Assembly: GCA_019915135.1 (NCBI GenBank)
Contig: JAHLMK010000012.1
Coordinates: forward strand, 1,426,001-1,490,000
Direction: 5' to 3'
Source of the DNA: Strobilurus pachycystidiatus
Lineage: Eukaryota > Basidiomycota > Agaricomycetes > Agaricales > Physalacriaceae
Length of the DNA: 64,000 bases
How positions within the stretch are numbered: the first letter of the stretch is position 1; each line of letters starts with the position of its first letter. Under the pieces are notes generated by a model. That model saw nothing but the letters and a program-made list of their open reading frames with translations. It was not told the DNA's origin and did no database searches. The position numbers and the translations under genes were made by a program. Positions 21,239-33,900 of this stretch are shown one piece after another.

Positions 21239-23191
21239 ATGTCTACTTTGTTCTATGATACGCGCATTCTGAATCAGACCGTTCATAACTTGACTTTGAT
21301 GACGCTCACGGCGCCGCAACTGAGAATTTTAGCTATGAACTACAAGTTCGTCCCTCGCCCATCGTTAACCACGACGAGTGAGGCAAACCGTTTGGTCGAT
21401 GATTTCATCCGACGCCTACGACTCTCAGTGTCTGCACGGTATTCACGTTTCGAACGCTCAGCATACTTAACGGACCCGGACTCTGATAACGGACAACCAC
21501 GTTATCTACCGGAGTTCCACATTAGTAACCCAGACGCGTCTGGCGAGCGGCTACTGTTCCACGTTGAACACGCGCTAGAAAACATGAAAAAGCTCATTGA
21601 GGTGTACGTACTCGACCGTCGAGCAGTACACATTCGACCGAATATCAACCATAAAGAGTTCTCCAAACTCCTTGAGATTCTGAAGTCGAGCGAGCTAATA
21701 GCCGTTCCCTCAGACAAAAATCTCGGCCTCTGCGTCGTCTCACGCAATTAGTACATGGAATCCGGTCTGAAATTGCTCCTGAACCCGTCCTATCGGGAAG
21801 AACTCCCCGACCACGATTTACTTTGCTTTACCCTGGACCTTATCATCAGCTGTGCTAGACCTCTGCTCACCACGCAGCAGTTCAAGTGGCTGATGGATCC
21901 AGTTGAGAAAAATATTTTGAAAGTCCCAGTTCTTAAAGTTATACCCAAGATACACAAACTCCCGTTATCTGCGCGACCTATCGTCCCAACATTTGACACT
22001 TTGTTGGCAAACGCGTCCGCATGGGTTGACTGCCGACTTAAGTCGCTGCTCCCTCGGTTTCCCTGGATTCTCCCAGACTCGAAAACGTTCTGTCGTCGTA
22101 TACTCGACGTCCGTTTTGAACCAAACGCAGAATACTGGTTAGTCTCTGGCGATGTGGTTGCTATGTACCCCAATATCCCTATTGAGGACGGCATCTGCCA
22201 AATCACCGCTATGCTCAACGTGTCGCCGATGCATTTCAAAGACCTACGCAGTGCGATGGAACTCTCAGTACTTTCACTCGAGGAACTCACCGTTCTCCTG
22301 CTGAAACTTGTACTTGAGTACAATTTTGTGACTTTTAACGGCCGGACCTTCAGACAAGTCATCGGTACAGCAATGGGCACAGCTTGTGCACCTACATACG
22401 CGAACCTCTTTCTTGCTGGCTATGAAGGTCCTGTTATCAAGGAATTCGATTTGATGTTACCGTTTTACGGCCGCTTCATTGATGATACATTTGCTATCAT
22501 CAAAGGCTCACTCACGGACGTCCTTCATTTCCAAGATAAGTTCGGTAAACTTCACCCAAACATGAGGATGGAATGGACCCACTCCAAGGTCCATTTGCCC
22601 TTTCTCGACGTCCACGTCTCCCTGGATCCTGCTCCAGGGGTGTTACTACGCTCACAACGTGTAGTGTTGAACACTCGCGTGTACCAGAAAGCGCTCAATG
22701 CATACCTCTACATCCCCTGGAGATCCTGCCACTCAGACGTTTCTAAACGTTTGTGGGTTCGTGGCGAGCTCATTCGCTACGTTTGACTCTCTTCCAAAGC
22801 CGAGGACTTTGCGAGGATCATCTGCCAGCGTCTTCGAACGCGAGGATACTCAGGGCAATGGCTTCGAGACGTTCTCTCAACCGTGTCATATGCCGCAGAA
22901 CGCCCAACGGCGCTCAAGCTGAGACCTCCCAGTAAGCCTCTTGAGGTGGGAGCCCCCTCAGACCAGCGGTTATATGTATTAAAGCTCACCCATAATCCAA
23001 TATGGGACGACATAGATTTCACCCCCATTTGGCGCCCACTTCGAGATGCATGGTACGAGACCGGCTTGGGAAGAGCCGAGGATCGATTCCTTGCATTGTT
23101 CAAGAAACTAGGGTTGCTGGGTGACACGCTTAACAGAGTTAACCGTGCAACTATTGAAGCCAATCAAGATCCACCTGCAATAGAAGTTTGA
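21239..23191 (+). pseudogene. Penelope-like reverse transcriptase, two nonsense codons
   Basis: One frame of 650 codons with TAG at 21749-21751 and TGA at 22784-22786. Seen in order: PSDKNLG, VIPKIHKLP with RPIVP, motif A DVVAMYPNIP, motif B IGTAMGTACAP followed by YANLFLA, motif C FIDDTFAI, then WRSCH, ELIR, and RGYSGQWL after the second stop. These are hallmarks of Penelope-like RTs. No GIY-YIG endonuclease follows, so it resembles the endonuclease-less Athena/Coprina group known from rotifers and basidiomycetes, often at telomeres. The catalytic DD pair is kept. In relatives the first stop falls where Trp is usual and the second where Arg is usual, so both could be transitions. As it stands the element cannot make a full RT. 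Confidence 0.8.
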
Positions 23192-23235
23192 CCCAGTTTT
23201 TTACACTCAACCGTCTCCACGCACCGAGATCTGCA

Positions 23236-23261
23236 CGGTGGGGGCCTTTCGGCCCCCACCG
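23236..23261. repeat. Perfect 11-bp GC hairpin, 3' end of Penelope-like element
   Basis: CGGTGGGGGCC, loop TTTC, GGCCCCCACCG lies 45 bp after the RT stop. It could be an RNA structure of the element's 3' end or a transcription-ending hairpin. I looked for a hammerhead ribozyme core nearby and saw none. Confidence 0.7.
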
Positions 23262-24194
23262 CTTGCTCTCTAGCACACGTCGTTGGTTCTCGTGTAAAAA
23301 TTCTTTGAGTTGCTCACGCAAATTGGTTATTCTATTATATATTTCGTTCTGTTTGCTATTCATTTAGTTTTTTGATCTGTGTGGTATGAGTTTCGGCCCC
23401 TTCTCTGACAAGAGCTACATTCATTCCATTAATTTTGGCTGTACGGTCCTGGGACTTTATAGCATAATGTATATTCCATACCTCTACAGCTATGAATCTC
23501 TCCCTAAATGTGTAGCGTCTCTCGCCGTGTAGCAGGATGCTCGGCTTCCGGACCGATTACCGAACATCAATTTTTGTGAAGTCCATGTTTGTAGCGAACT
23601 TTTCCTATTGTGCTAGGTCTACTGTCTAACGTCTTCAAACAGCTTGGGTATCATCCTACTAGCGGATATGTCTGCCCGTGATATATGATTCAGCTGTTTC
23701 AGCTTTTTTGGTTTTGTGTGAGTCTCGATCGAGCTTGAGCTTGCCTTCCGCACCCACCAGTGACCACGATCATTCCAGACTGCAATCGCTCCTCTAAAGG
23801 GATTGTCGAAGAGCAATCAGCAAGCGTACTCATCATGAAAGCTTCTCAATTCTGTCAGGACTCAGTTGCATGGCCTCCCTCTACCAAGCATGGCTCCGCC
23901 TTGCGAACGCCCTGAGCCTTGGACGCCGCACTCACCGACATTGGTGGCTGCGAGGAGACTGATGGAGACGGGATAGAGGCAGCAGAGCAGAGCGACCGTT
24001 TTGCGCCTGAGATACGGAGTGTGGTGCCCTTCACAGTGTGTTGTGCTGTCCCTTCACTACATGTGCTCTTTCAAGCCATCTCTTAGACTGCCCTTGCGCA
24101 CGCAAGACTCCACCATAACAACACCAAGGCGCACCAATTACAATAAGAGCGCGTCAACGCGTCAAGTTGAGGCGGAGACAGTTGCAGTTCAACG
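23262..24194. other. No gene recognised
   Basis: Only short frames without recognisable domains on both strands. The right part precedes the ABC transporter remnant and may contain its former promoter. Confidence 0.4.
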
Positions 24195-26170
24195 ATGGGG
24201 AACAGCGGCAGCATCACTGATGGGCAGCCCCCCGACCATGGCGCATTTGCTCTCGGAGTAAATGAGGTGGGTGCACCGTCCCTGCGCTTCCGTTAGTTGA
24301 CACCTTTAGCGACCATCAGGGCTGGAGTTTGCACGGTACTCACAAAGAAAAGCTCTCCTTCTCCGCTATTACGCCCGTCGACGTCCACATTAGAGGGCTC
24401 ATTGTGCGCATTGTGATGCGGACGTGCCTGAAGCGGAAGCGGACACCCGACGTCAAAGAGCAGTCGCAGAAGAGAATTTTAGCTGACATCGACACAGATT
24501 TTCCGCGGGCAACGCTGACAAGCATCATTGACAGCAATGGGAGCGGAAAGGTGCATTGCACGCACGCTCTTAATAAACCATGTCTTACTCGTTTTCTAGA
24601 CAATATTTCTCAATGTGCTTGCACAAGCAATGTGAAGCAGCAATTTGCATATCACTGGCCAGCCCTCTCCCCCCATCTTTTCTATCACGGTAGTATCACC
24701 CATGTCTATGTCACTCAAACCAATGTGCTCCTCCCTACCCTTACTGTGCGCGAGAGTCTCAAGTGTGCCGCGGTTCTGCGCCTTTCCGCTTCTGCCTCTG
24801 CCATCCACTGGCAGCGGTTTCAGATTGTCGAGGAGATTGTCCTCAAGCTTGGCTTGAAGGAGTGCGCCAACGGTGGTGACTATAGGCGCCGCGGATGCTC
24901 AGGTAAAGAGCGGCGACGCGTCAGTCTTGGCATTCAGATGCTAAAGGAACCCTTTGGTGCTTTCCTTGGATGAGCCGACCAACTGGACTGGACGCGACGT
25001 CGGCATACCAGCTTGTAAAGACTCTCCAAAGTACCGCGCACAAGGGTCTTACTGTTATCATGACTTGCATTAGCCGCGTAGCGAGGTGTTCTTTATGCTG
25101 GACAGGATCGTGTTGTTGGCCAAGGGCGGCATGCTATACACTGGTGACAGAGACGGCGCGGTCCCTTGGTTTGAGGGCTGCAGTGGCACGCCGCTACAGG
25201 CTCACATCAACTCTGCAGACTACCTCATCGGTATGGGCCTCCGGGTCTTGTACCAAATGGCGTGAAGCTGCAGGCTGCTGCGGAGAAATTTTCCCCCATC
25301 ACCGAGCCCAAGGCTCTTGACTTGCAGTCAATCGACTCTCCGGATATCAAAGATAGTAAGGCACCGCTACAGATCAGAGGGCACTCTTTCCCTTACTCTC
25401 CCTTTGTCCCGCACTATCCTTCCCGCCAGTGCACTCCAAAGTGTTTGTTTGTACGTCACACAGGACGACGCGGCATTGCTTTCCTACCTCACGGTCCGCG
25501 GAACGTTATATCTTGCTGCTGTGCTCTGGCTTCCTCCGGGCTTGGCGGAGAGGGAGAAGGATGCGAAGGCGGAGGAAGTGATGACTAGGATGGTGTTAGG
25601 TGATTGTGCGGATACTCTGTTTGGTGGAGAGGGAGCGGGGGTAAGGGCATTTCAGGCGGAGAAAGGAGAAGGTTAAGTATCGCTGTGCAAGTGCTCACTG
25701 CATAATATCTTGTTGTAAGTATGTCTCCTCAGACCAAGTGAGTATGATCGCTGACATCTTATTTGATTCAGACTTGACAAATCCACCTCGGGACTCGACG
25801 CGGCTACGGCTTCTTTGATTATGTCTGTCTTGGCATCACTAGCACACATAGAAGTCCGAATCATCATCACCACACGCATCAGTCGTCTTCGTCACTATCC
25901 ACCTCATTTGATAACGTGCTTCTTCTGAGAAAAGGCGGTGGGAGTGGGCTCAAAGGCGGGAAGGTCATTTACTGCGGCTGTGCAGTGGGCATGTTTCCAT
26001 GGCTCGAGGACGCCGGGTGGCCTTGCCCGCGACAGATGTACCCAACTGACTGTGCACTTGACGTCGTTTCGGCAAGCCTTCAAGAGGGTCAAAGGGAGGA
26101 GGAGAGCAGGTTGAGGGTGGGCGCTTTGGCGAGGAGGTGGCAAGAGCGGAAGACGCTGAGCTGCTGTGAA
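24195..26170 (+). pseudogene. Full-size ABCG-type transporter remnant
   Basis: Pieces in several frames line up with a transporter of two ABC-TM halves (fungal Yol075c-like group). Half 1: ATG 24195, a short intron near 24262-24310, a decayed Walker A (NGSGKVH, lacking the Thr after GK), PTLTVRESLKCAAVLRL, signature SGKERRRVSLGIQML instead of SGGERRRVS, then Walker B LDEPT near 24968 with a frameshift. Half 2: VTQDDAALLSYLTVRGTLYLAA at 25460, a broken signature region, GLDAATASLIMSVLASLAH near 25790 and a C-terminal part (FPWLEDAGWPCP) to 26150. No membrane-spanning part is seen in either half. Several frameshifts and lost motifs mean it cannot work. The call is based on motifs only. Confidence 0.75.
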
Positions 26171-26275
26171 ACCCAACTACTAGTCAAATCGGATAATCAT
26201 ATACTCCATGACCCATCATTATCTGTTGTAAGTAAGTTTAACACAACTCGGACAACAACGATGCACGACACATGA

Positions 26276-26896
26276 GTGTACATGTCCCTTGTAAACCCGT
26301 ATTCTATATGTACGGCAATCACTCAAAAATTGGCATGGACTCAGACGCTGGTGCTGGACTGTTGGCTCGTGTCGGAGGATAGATGCACTTTACTGCACTG
26401 TATATATTGGTCCTACCTTCCCACCACAACCCATCTCCATCTGTACCCGGCTGTGCGTGACATGACAGAACCTGAGCAACAGCTTATTAGTTCACGTTGT
26501 TTGAGATTACTGAGCGTTGTTGCTGCTCATATGCCCTACAAGTCTCATGCACAGATACACCATGACATCACGGAAGAGGCTGCACTCAACATCCTGCTTG
26601 CAGACCTTCTAGAGGAGGACGAGTTCTGGGACCGGGAGCTGTTTGATAGGGATTTTGATGCATTGGGCAAAGAGGAGGATTTCGACGAGGCAGAATGGCG
26701 CGAGGATAATTTTAGTGATGTGGAGTTAGCAGATATACTTCGTATGACTGGGCTGACACTGGTCAACTTGGCAGAATCCTTAGAACAAGGTTCCTCTCGA
26801 GGACCGTACTTTCAGTTTCCAAGATCCGCAGATTTCTTCCAATGCTGTTTAGCTGCAGACAATCATACTTTCCACTTCGCATTTCGGTCAAAGTAG
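26276..26896 (+). CDS. Acidic 206-aa open frame of unknown nature
   Basis: The frame has an acidic middle (LLEEDEFWDRELFDRDF, EEDFDEAEWREDNF) and ends 24 bp before an LTR. The segment around DVELADILRMTGLTLVNL weakly recalls the region upstream of PIF/Harbinger transposase domains in agaricomycetes, but no catalytic part follows. It may be a gene fragment cut off by the LTR insertion. Confidence 0.35.
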   Translation: MYMSLVNPYSICTAITQKLAWTQTLVLDCWLVSEDRCTLLHCIYWSYLPTTTHLHLYPAVRDMTEPEQQLISSRCLRLLSVVAAHMPYKSHAQIHHDITEEAALNILLADLLEEDEFWDRELFDRDFDALGKEEDFDEAEWREDNFSDVELADILRMTGLTLVNLAESLEQGSSRGPYFQFPRSADFFQCCLAADNHTFHFAFRSK

Positions 26897-26919
26897 CAAA
26901 ATTGCTCAATCTCTTATAG

Positions 26920-27814
26920 TGTCATGACTCGGTCGCGGACCCGTCACGAGATTGCGCACGAACTATAGATTGGGTGCGCCACATAGGAGAGAACTTGTCC
27001 CGAAGAACATGTCGCGCCATCACGGGAGTTGCCGATGGAACACAATGGAACACAATCAGATCACTACGCGCCCCGCCGCACCCCGCTAGCCGAACCAACG
27101 TCACATCCGTCGGCCGTCCTCCCCAATTCCCGCCACTCCGTACAAGCGACGCCCCATTGGGTGGAGGAATGACTCAACAATCGCTATCTTCTAATCAGTC
27201 CCGCATGGCATGGGCGACGGCCCGCCCCATCCCGCCTTATCCCGCCTTATCCCGCCCATTGCCCAATCAGCGGCGCTCGATCTGGCGCGCATTCCCTATT
27301 CGGTCAAAAGCACTATGCGCAACCACAGCATATCGCTCCCGATGCGTCGGGAGCGCTCCCAACGGAACCTTCGAGAAAGGGAGTTACTCATCAAGAAGTT
27401 GGCGTATAAATACAGACGTTCTTTGTAGTAGATAGACAGACTTCGTCCTTATCAAGTTTCCTTCCGCATTCTGTTGCCGGATACTCTGACTCCCTCTGAG
27501 CAAGGGCTCCCCCCATGCCCTCCCTCGGTAACTCCGATATCGCCCCCCACTCCTCAAACAGAGGATACCAATGCGCCACACCTTGGACCGGGTCCGATGA
27601 GCAGCGCGACACCAGGAGACGGGGTTTCCAAGGTGTTCACTCTCTGGGCGATACGGAGGGGCATCCGTCGAGGACCTCCACAACCCCCCCCCCAAGCGAC
27701 CGGACGAATACGTCCCGGAGATATGCGTGTTGTGCCCGCAGGAAAGCCACGATTGGAGCGTAGAGACGCGCCATCGTGAGCGAGTCCTTGTCACGGCGGG
27801 ATCAGGTCGTAACA
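26920..27814 (+). mobile_element. LTR, same family as the solo LTR at 15888
   Basis: Starts TGTCATGACTCGG and ends GGTCGTAACA; 895 bp. Flanks (TATAG left, CTGTC right) do not match, so the usual 5-bp duplication is missing. There is no primer-binding site or polypurine tract beside it. It is probably a solo LTR from recombination between two elements. Confidence 0.75.
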
Positions 27815-27946
27815 CTGTCACCACGCCGCCGCCGATGAATCGGCCATGACCATCACCCATCTGTGACCGCAACCGGAGCTTGACCACATTTTATGCAATC
27901 CGTATGCAGTCCTTGTCACTTGACGTGGGCTAGCGCGTAGTGCATA

Positions 27947-30900
27947 ATGGCAGGAGAGCCCGGGTGCAGGCACAATGGGGTGGGTACGGGGACTGGACCG
28001 GGTTGCCTTTGCCCGCAAACTGCTGTCAGCGTGACAGCAATTTGCGCGGTTTTGAGACTGTGGCTGTGCACCTCCCTTTCACCCACACCCTCACGCCCGC
28101 AAATGCAAATCCGATACCCCGAGACCCAAGTCCGTCGAAGTTCCTTCCATGGAGTGTCTATGCTGATGTTGCCCATTGCAGACATCTTATTGAGTGCAGC
28201 TCTAGCAACGGATGGCTCAGACGACAACGACGACAATCTACTGGACTACGAGGTGCCTGACACCAAAATGCGCCCGGTTGAACTGGGGCATCCACGAGGA
28301 TCGCGGCAATTGCTGTCGCCGCTCATGGATGGAGTGGAGGGAGGAGAGTGGGAGGTGGAGGATGGGCGTGTGGAGGGTACGTATGTGTCGCGCTGGCAGG
28401 CTGTCATGCTGACTCAGCCAATTGATTAGATGGCCTCGCGGATACCTTTATGGGAATGGATCTGAGTCTTTACCAGACCCTTCGGCAAGGTACGCACAAG
28501 AATTGTGAATGGCAGTCCTCATGACTGACTCTGTGTAGCGTATTCGTCCTCGTAGTCGTTACCCAAAAGGGCTCAGGCCCAGATGTTTCCATATCTCATC
28601 TTATCTCTATTACTCAGCTGCCCCTTAGGTATAAAAGGACTCGTAGCTCGCTGTATTTAGATTTAGGTCTTCTTGAATCACTACCACTTACAACAGTCAT
28701 TTGAGCGACCGCCTGAGATCCCGACTCTCAGGATTCCCTTTCCATCCCGTGTGAACGGAACGTGGTCTCCTTGTCACGCTTCCGCCACATATTTTTGACT
28801 TTGTTGCTGCTTGCTTCTCTCTCTACCTCGTCTTAACCGACACTCCAGTCGACGGAGAATCCTGGTCTGATCAACCCGGCCATCCTCGACCCCCAAAGAA
28901 TCTCTGCTTTTCCTCTTCATCTCTTTTTCCGGCAAAATCTATTCTTGGCTATGATGGGCTACAATCTGCGATTGCGTGGGCGCCCTCGTGCTAACTCTGC
29001 TCCACAGCGGTTAAGCACTGCGCCGTCCTCTGCTTCGCAGCCCAGCCGCGGCCTTGGTGAGTCTAATCTTGGCTCTCCTCTTACTCCTTTCCCCCCATCC
29101 TTCCAAAATTTGGCTCCCATGAACTGAAACCCCGCCGTTGAGAACGCCAAGCCCTCGGGCCAGCTAGTATCTCCGAGTATCCCTCTTGGCATCGCGCCAG
29201 AGGCGACCGTCGCTATCAAAATCGAACCATCCAAGGATGTTATCCCCTCCGAGTCTGCGGACATCGTCGAGGCTGGCGTTGGTGACGATCAACATCCTTG
29301 GACCGTTGTTACTCATACTAAGAGTCGTAGTAATGACAATGATGATTCTGTTTCCGCTTTTTGTAATAAAGTTTTGAATCATGAGCAAGAACAACTAGTC
29401 AAAGCAGCCAAATATGCGCTATCAGCCCAAGAACAGCACAAGATAGCCCGTCGGAACCAAGCTCTCCGGATTTATGATCCCGGCGAAAGATCTGATGTCT
29501 CTGACACTGTTGAGAGCACGGACGTTGATGTCCCACGTCCTGAGTCCCCTGAACTTCCTTATATTGGTAAAGGAAAGGGTATAGATCCCCGTAACTGGGG
29601 AAACCTTGATCTAGACCTAGACGGAGATGAAGGACTCATGGCACAGCACGCGCTACTGGATAGCATGAGGCGCGTTGCTCCCAAGGTCTCCGGACCCAAG
29701 CACTTCTCAAGTCATGTTCTTCCTGTTGAAGAAAGCGAAGATTCAGATGATGGAGACGAGTCCAATTCTTTTGAGACTCCACTCCGTGTTTCTGTCTCGC
29801 CTCCCGAGGTCCTGAATGCGCCTGCCAAATCGGCTCGTGTTAGCCTGAGTACTGTCAAGCTTGCTCACTCTGACTCTGAGTCATCAGAGTCTGAACCTGA
29901 GTATACTCCCTCGAGACCAGAGAAGTCAGTTTCTTCGACCTCAGTGCCCGTTCAACACCGTACAACTGTAGAGGACGTAACTGAGTCCGAAGATCCTGAA
30001 TATGAGGCACCGCCTAAGCGTGGGGTTAAGCTCTCTTGATATGTTCTTGAGGAGATCCCTCAAAAAGAACGGAAGAAGAACCGACCCACCTCTTCAAGGG
30101 CTAAGACCATTGAACCTAGTGAATCTGACTCAAGCATTGACTTGTCTCGGAAGTCTCAATCCAAGAGCAAGAAATCTCGTTTAAAATCTTGTGCCAAGGC
30201 TCGCGCGACCGCGAGTCCGCTCACTGATGTGCTCGCCAGTCGAGTCCGAGATGTTGTTGATGAACCCCGGCACTGGAGCAAGTCTAAATCAAAGGAGATG
30301 GACGAATTTATGCGTCCGGTTACCCAGATTGCGCCCAAGAGCCATCTGGCTCGATTATTGAACTTGGTACATTTTAAGAAAGCCGCGGAACCGAGTGATC
30401 CTAGCTCTTCTAGCAGCTCTAGTTCATCATCATCGTCAAGTGACAGTGAATCGGAATCTTCATCGTCAAGTTCTAGTTCCTCGAGTGATGACCATAGGCA
30501 AAAGTCCCGGAAGTCGAAGTCGCACAAGAAGAAAAAGAGCAAACACTCAATCTTGAAGCCCGACCCGCCCGAGAAGTATAGTGGCATATCGGACGTCCGA
30601 GTCTTCATGAAGTTTGTAACTGAGGGCACAGCTTATGTTCGTGACGGCCGTGTGCCAAAGAAGCATCGCGTCTTGAAGCTCTCACACTATCTTACCGGTG
30701 TGGCACAAGATTTCTATATCACTAGTATTGCCGATGATGTTCGTAACTGGCGTCTCAAACAGTTCTTCATGGAATTGTATAACTACTGCTTCCCGCTGAC
30801 ATTCCGTCTTGACCAACGTCAGAAACTCCGTCGTGCATTCCAAAATGATAAGACAGTCCGACAGTTTATCCTCGAACTACGTGAACTGTTCAACACCGTA

Positions 30901-33900
30901 GGTATTGTTGATGAGCGCGAAAAGGTACATAAGCTTTGGCTTAGCCTGAACGACTATATTCAGCAGGGCCTCTGGAAGGAACGATTAACTCCTGAGACAG
31001 CATCATATGCTGAAGTTGAACGCACCGCGGAACTGTTAGAGCTCATTGAAAACGTTGGACGAGCCGGTAAAGGTCACTCCAAGAAGAATGGATCCTCGGA
31101 CGCTTCCACCAAGCGCCAGGATGGCCCACGTACAAGCTCACACACTCAGACACAGCCTCAGGCTTCTAGTTCTGGTAGCCGTCCTTCTCAAGATCGTACT
31201 CGCCATTGCCATCGTGAAGATCGTAATCGCAATCGTTCTGACCGGAACGGAGGGCGAGACAATTGAGACCAGCGCCGCGATGAGCATAGGCCTAAGAGTA
31301 AGCGACCCGAGCTTACAGATAAGCAAAAGGATGAATACCGAGCTGAAGGTAAATGCTTCACCTGTGGCAAGGCGGGACATATGTCCTATCAATGTCCGGA
31401 GGGAAAGACCGTCTCAAGCAGAGGCTCTGGACCTCCAGGAGTCCGTGCCTCAGCCGCCGCAATAGCTGAGGCGTTGAATACCAGTCAGGAACCCTCACCC
31501 GGGATGGATGACATCTGGACAGGTTCTGTTCGATTTGAGATGGACGGTGGAAACTTTGAGCTATATAATGATGATTGGATGTACGAAAGCGGCGCCGAGG
31601 AAGACGACTCACCATCTGATGCTGAGTCCTCTACTGCCGCGAGTAGTTCCGTCAATTCTGAATTTGCTCAATTAGAAGTTTTCATTGAAGATTTCTACGA
31701 ACGACAGGATTACCTTGACAGCTTGCAGCTCCGAGTTTCCAGACTCGGAGATAAAGTCAATATTGGCCATGATCTTGAAGATGAACTAGAATCCAAGATC
31801 AGTGATTTCAATAGTCTTGCTGCTCTATTCGAGAACTTTAGCATGCACGATGACTCAGATAAGGAGAATTGCCCACCATCTAACTCCTCTGATGATATGC
31901 CTCCGCTACTGGACGCCTCTGATTCCGAGTCTGACGACGACGACTTCTTGGCAGGTTAAGCGGCAGGCGCCTCCGAATCCGGTGATAGTATGCCTGACTT
32001 GCAGAACATATCAGACAACGGGAGCAAATTCTCTAGCTCCGAGTTGGACTCTGATGTTGACTCTGAGCTCCTCCCAGCCTTAGAACGTCTCCCGGAACCG
32101 ATTAGCTGCGCGCGTCTTGATTCAGGAGAAACAGACCGTGTCGATGATGATGTTATTCCGTCCGAGAATGGTCCCAGTAGTAACAATCTTGCTGCTGTGG
32201 ACAATTGGCTCAGGATGGTGCTTTCAGATATCACTTCCAATGTCTTACCTGATGCTCGGCCCCACGCTACTGCCGCACCGAGCTATGACCTTCGTGAGAG
32301 GGTGTTTCGTGTTCCGAAAGATCTGACTTATCCCATGGTTGATGAACGGCAGATTGAAACCTACGGCAGGGGAATGTACTGTTATAGCCGATGGAATCCT
32401 CGCTATGAACGCGACGAACCTATCCTTGATGCTTCTGCTTGAATCGGTGATGTTTACGGAAGTGCGACAGAATGGATGCTCTCGCGTTTGGCTCTCTTCC
32501 CTGGCGAAGAACGCAGTATGTTATCTGCGATTCTTATTATGAGAGTTTCGAGCGCGATCAGTTAACCTTACTAGGATTTGAAGGTTCAGTCTGGGTAGAC
32601 CGGTAAAACCGGTGGACTGAACCGGACTGAACCGATCACATGACCAGTCTCATGTGGACCGGTCTGACCGGTTCAACCGGTCCCGGTCCTAGGTCCGGGC
32701 CATTTCCAAAATTTGTAAGGACTGCCCGAGACCGGTCAGGACCGGTCAGGACCGAACCGGTCTAAACCGGTTCTAGACCGGTTCGAACTGCCCTGGAAGT
32801 AGCTCAGATAAAATGACCCCCGAGAGAATTGATCCCGAGGGTCCTGACCGGCCTCATGTATCACAAGGCAGGCTTTTCCACTAGGCCAGACGGTCTTGCA
32901 GACCACAGATTTTCAGGTGTCTTGAGGTTAAGCTTTGCGCAACGATGCAAGACATATCAACATTGTCAAATTTGGTAAGTTTACCATAATATTTACACAA
33001 AGTCTCAGACAAGGGTGTATTTAATTTTTTGAAGCTCATCACTTATTTTTATGTAGGCTATTCTGTAGCTATCTGTGGAGCTCATTCATTACTCGAGGAC
33101 ATAAATCAAGTTCAGGTTGGCAGAAGGCCAATGCTTAAAGGTTCACACCGATGAAGTTAGGCTAAAACGGGCCCAAGGGCCTATAAATTACGCGGATCGT
33201 GACTGGGTATGTACTGTACTACATCGAACTAATACAAGTACATACAAGAAACTGAATACAGTTACAGGGAGTGGAGGGTGGGGAAGCAGAAACAAAGGCA
33301 GAGCAAGCTAAACTGAGCACAGAAGCGAAATTGAGCTTGTAGCCTATGGAGAGTGGACTGGGGACACACCTGTGCACAGAATTCCAAGTGCGACGCTATC
33401 AGGAAGCGTGGGAGCAGGCAGGGATTGGACACTGTGCACAAGATAAGGCATCAACTCGAAATCAAGTTGAATAAGCATACCAGTGACAATGGACAGCAGT
33501 GAAAGATCGAGTTAGATCTAGCTGTAGCAGACAGCAGGGAGGGCTAGAGACTGTCCAAAGCGTACACTGGTGAAAGAAGCATCAGTTCCTGTGAGTAGAA
33601 CTGGAGGGACACTGTGTGCAAACCTTGCAGAGCCAAAATGCGAAGATGAAGGCAGGAAGCAAGCTGCAACACAGTGGGGATCAAACTCGCAACTCTGGGG
33701 CGCCCTAGACCCAGCATCAGCTGACAGACAGCACTGGGCCTAGGCCAGATGATGACAGATTGATCCTGGGAAAGTGCGAAGTTATTCCATGTCACATGGC
33801 TGAGATATGGGTAACTTAACACATGGCATCAGAAGTGATCTTCTGGAAATGATTGACAGATGCTGTCATGATTGACAGCTCCTGTGATCGGAGATAGCAT

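Noticed and set aside
19769..23400. Hammerhead ribozyme in the Penelope-like element
   Set aside because: Such ribozymes occur in Penelope-like elements, but I saw no CTGATGA core with a matching GAAA here.
26276..26896. PIF/Harbinger transposase
   Set aside because: Only a weak resemblance upstream of where the catalytic domain should be; no DDE residues.
33544..33822. Gene duplicated at 39037-39315
   Set aside because: Both copies are the same place in the two A repeats of the Ngaro-type element; no domain.
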